DNA from: Pseudomonadota bacterium
GTDB taxonomy: Bacteria > Pseudomonadota > Gammaproteobacteria > SZUA-229
NCBI GenBank assembly: GCA_030836935.1
Contig: JAUPMA010000304.1
Span: 1-8,163 of the forward strand
Length of the DNA stretch: 8,163 nt
Direction of reading: 5' to 3'
Shown: positions 6,947-8,163 of the stretch, piece by piece
Position numbering within the stretch: position 1 is the stretch's first letter
Layout: each line of letters opens with the position of its first letter
Notes under the pieces: model-generated
What the model was told of the DNA's origin: nothing
Seen by the model: only the letters and a program-made list of their open reading frames with translations
Databases searched by the model: none
Translations under genes and position numbers: made by a program

Positions 6947-7558
6947 GTGCAAGGCAAACGGGCAGTTATCATACAATCACGATGGATTGATCGACTGATC
7001 AGGCTATGTAACCAGCATGGTTCGAGTATGGCTGTTTGCGTTATGGCTGCGTCACTGTTTTTCTCGACCTGTGCGCTGGCTGGCAATGAAGGCCTGCAAT
7101 ACGAATACAAAATCAAGGCCGCCTACCTGTACAACTTCACCAAGTTCACCAAATGGCCATTGCAGCCAGCCAGCGAAAGTGCGCCAGCAGAACTGAATAT
7201 ATGCATTCTGGGACAGGATCCATTTGGGGATGCCATGGATATCCTGAAGGGCAAGTCTACTGCCGGTGTGCCGCTGGTTGTAAAAAATATAAGCAGGACA
7301 CCGCGGCAGGATGAATGCCAGGTTCTGTTCATCAGCAAATCAGAAAAATTACAATTGCCGCAGGTTCTGCAGGCGGTTGCGGAATATCCGGTACTGACCA
7401 TCGGTGACATGGATGGTTTTGCGATGGCCGGCGGATGTATTGAGCTGGTTACGGTCAATCGCAAGGTTATATTCAATATTAATCTCCAGGCAACCCAGCG
7501 TGCGCAGCTGAAAATGAGTGCGCAGTTGCTGGAACTGGCCAAGGTGGTGATCGACTAA
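6947..7558 (+). CDS. YfiR family (DUF4154) secreted protein
   Basis: YfiR proteins are small periplasmic regulators. In Pseudomonas aeruginosa YfiR represses the diguanylate cyclase YfiN and responds to redox and envelope stress. The family pattern is clear: EYKIKAAYLYNFTKFTKWP, then LNICILGQDPFG, ECQVLFIS, VLTIGDMDGFAMAGGCIEL and VIFNINLQAT, ending near LKMSAQLLELAKVV. I chose the GTG at 6947 because it gives a basic n-region, a hydrophobic core and cleavage after CALA (7081), leaving about 158 mature residues. The frame is open upstream to an ATG at 6845 (237 aa), and an ATG at 7028 is also possible, though it lacks a charged n-region. None has a strong ribosome binding site. The mature chain has three cysteines (in LNIC, DEC and GGC). 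The first two match by position the disulfide pair I recall from P. aeruginosa YfiR, and the third has no partner. The TAA overlaps the next gene's ATG by one base, so the two are probably co-translated. Confidence 0.88.
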   Translation: MQGKRAVIIQSRWIDRLIRLCNQHGSSMAVCVMAASLFFSTCALAGNEGLQYEYKIKAAYLYNFTKFTKWPLQPASESAPAELNICILGQDPFGDAMDILKGKSTAGVPLVVKNISRTPRQDECQVLFISKSEKLQLPQVLQAVAEYPVLTIGDMDGFAMAGGCIELVTVNRKVIFNINLQATQRAQLKMSAQLLELAKVVID

Positions 7559-8163
7559 TGAACCTGATCGACATCATTACATCGCTGGTAAAGAATATTT
7601 CGCTGCGCAAGAAATTGCTGCTGGTAATCCTGACAGCCAGCAATACAGCACTTTTGCTTGCCAGCATGGCGGTCATTCTCTATGACCGCCAGTCCGCCAA
7701 ATATACCCTGCAACAGGAAATGAAAGTGCTGGGTAGTGTCATGGCGCAACGCAGTTCTGCAGCGCTTGCATTCAATGACCGGCAACTGGCTGAAGATACC
7801 CTGTATTCGCTTTCCAATAAATCGACTGTGCTGAACGCCTGTATCTATGACAATAACGGTGAATTATTTGCGACTTACACCGGAAAAAATCTGAATTATT
7901 TCTGCGCACAAAACATGTTGCAGCTGGAATCCGGTTTTATTGCAGACGGATATCTGGATAAACAGAGCATCATTCTTGATGGTGTCAGCATTGGCTCGGT
8001 GTACATTACTACAAGTCTGGCCGATATCAACCAGCGACTGGTCAAGTTTGTGGGAATTGTTTCATTGATTTTTGTGGCAGCCGGGGCAATTTCGTTTGTG
8101 CTGGCAGTGAAATTGCAAAAGATTATTTCCGTTCCGATTGATGAACTGGCTGAAGCATCAAGA
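7558..8163 (+). CDS. CHASE8-type membrane sensor protein, YfiN-like N-terminal part (truncated by window edge)
   Basis: The frame is open for 202 codons to the right edge. A transmembrane segment at about residues 20-42 follows a basic SLRKK; a periplasmic region of about 120 residues comes next, then a second membrane segment at about 163-184. KLQKIISVPIDELAEASR then looks like the start of a HAMP linker. The periplasmic part carries the CHASE8 pattern: AALAFNDRQLAEDTL, a short helix, NACIYDNNGELFATY, and DGVSIGSVYI before TM2, all strongly reminiscent of YfiN/TpbB. In P. aeruginosa YfiN this architecture ends in a GGDEF diguanylate cyclase. Other relatives beside DUF4154 genes carry histidine kinase modules, and the output domain here is outside the window. 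The ATG at 7558 overlaps the upstream TAA, with AAGGTGG at 7541-7547 as ribosome binding site. Signal input is inferred to come through the adjacent YfiR-like protein. Confidence 0.87.
   Translation, partial: MNLIDIITSLVKNISLRKKLLLVILTASNTALLLASMAVILYDRQSAKYTLQQEMKVLGSVMAQRSSAALAFNDRQLAEDTLYSLSNKSTVLNACIYDNNGELFATYTGKNLNYFCAQNMLQLESGFIADGYLDKQSIILDGVSIGSVYITTSLADINQRLVKFVGIVSLIFVAAGAISFVLAVKLQKIISVPIDELAEASR

Overview
The window looks like a chromosomal segment from a gammaproteobacterium, probably near Pseudomonas/Cellvibrio-type lineages. Three things support this: a one-piece tmRNA gene encoding the tag ANDDNYALAA, a single-chain PurL of 1288 residues (the large proteobacterial form), and a YfiR-like protein followed by a CHASE8-type membrane sensor. 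The coding DNA is near 50% G+C where I counted it. The genus is inference.

Layout. Bases 1-310 are G+C-rich (about 62% by hand count over 121-300) and hold no gene I can recognise, apart from the possible last codons of an ORF at 1-33. On the minus strand, ssrA (tmRNA) occupies 348-697 with its terminator at 311-341. A short divergent control region (698-872) separates it from purL (873-4739, plus strand). Next is a 307-bp gap with a small direct repeat just after purL, followed by a good sigma70-like promoter and a structured leader ahead of soxB (5047-6798). A short gap leads to a secreted YfiR/DUF4154 protein (about 6947-7558). Its stop codon overlaps by one base the start of a CHASE8-type membrane sensor gene (7558 to beyond the right edge).

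How the genes relate. ssrA (ribosome rescue) and purL (step four of purine synthesis) are housekeeping genes. soxB encodes a periplasmic, Tat-exported thiosulfohydrolase, but no other sox gene (soxXYZA, soxCD) is visible here. The last two genes resemble the YfiR-YfiN arrangement, in which a periplasmic YfiR restrains an inner-membrane CHASE8-HAMP protein that makes cyclic di-GMP. The output domain here lies past the window edge, so it could be GGDEF or histidine kinase. I see no clearly new system. The points most worth a second look are the isolated soxB with its structured leader, its proximity to the YfiR/CHASE8 pair, and the G+C-rich DNA at the 3' end of ssrA.
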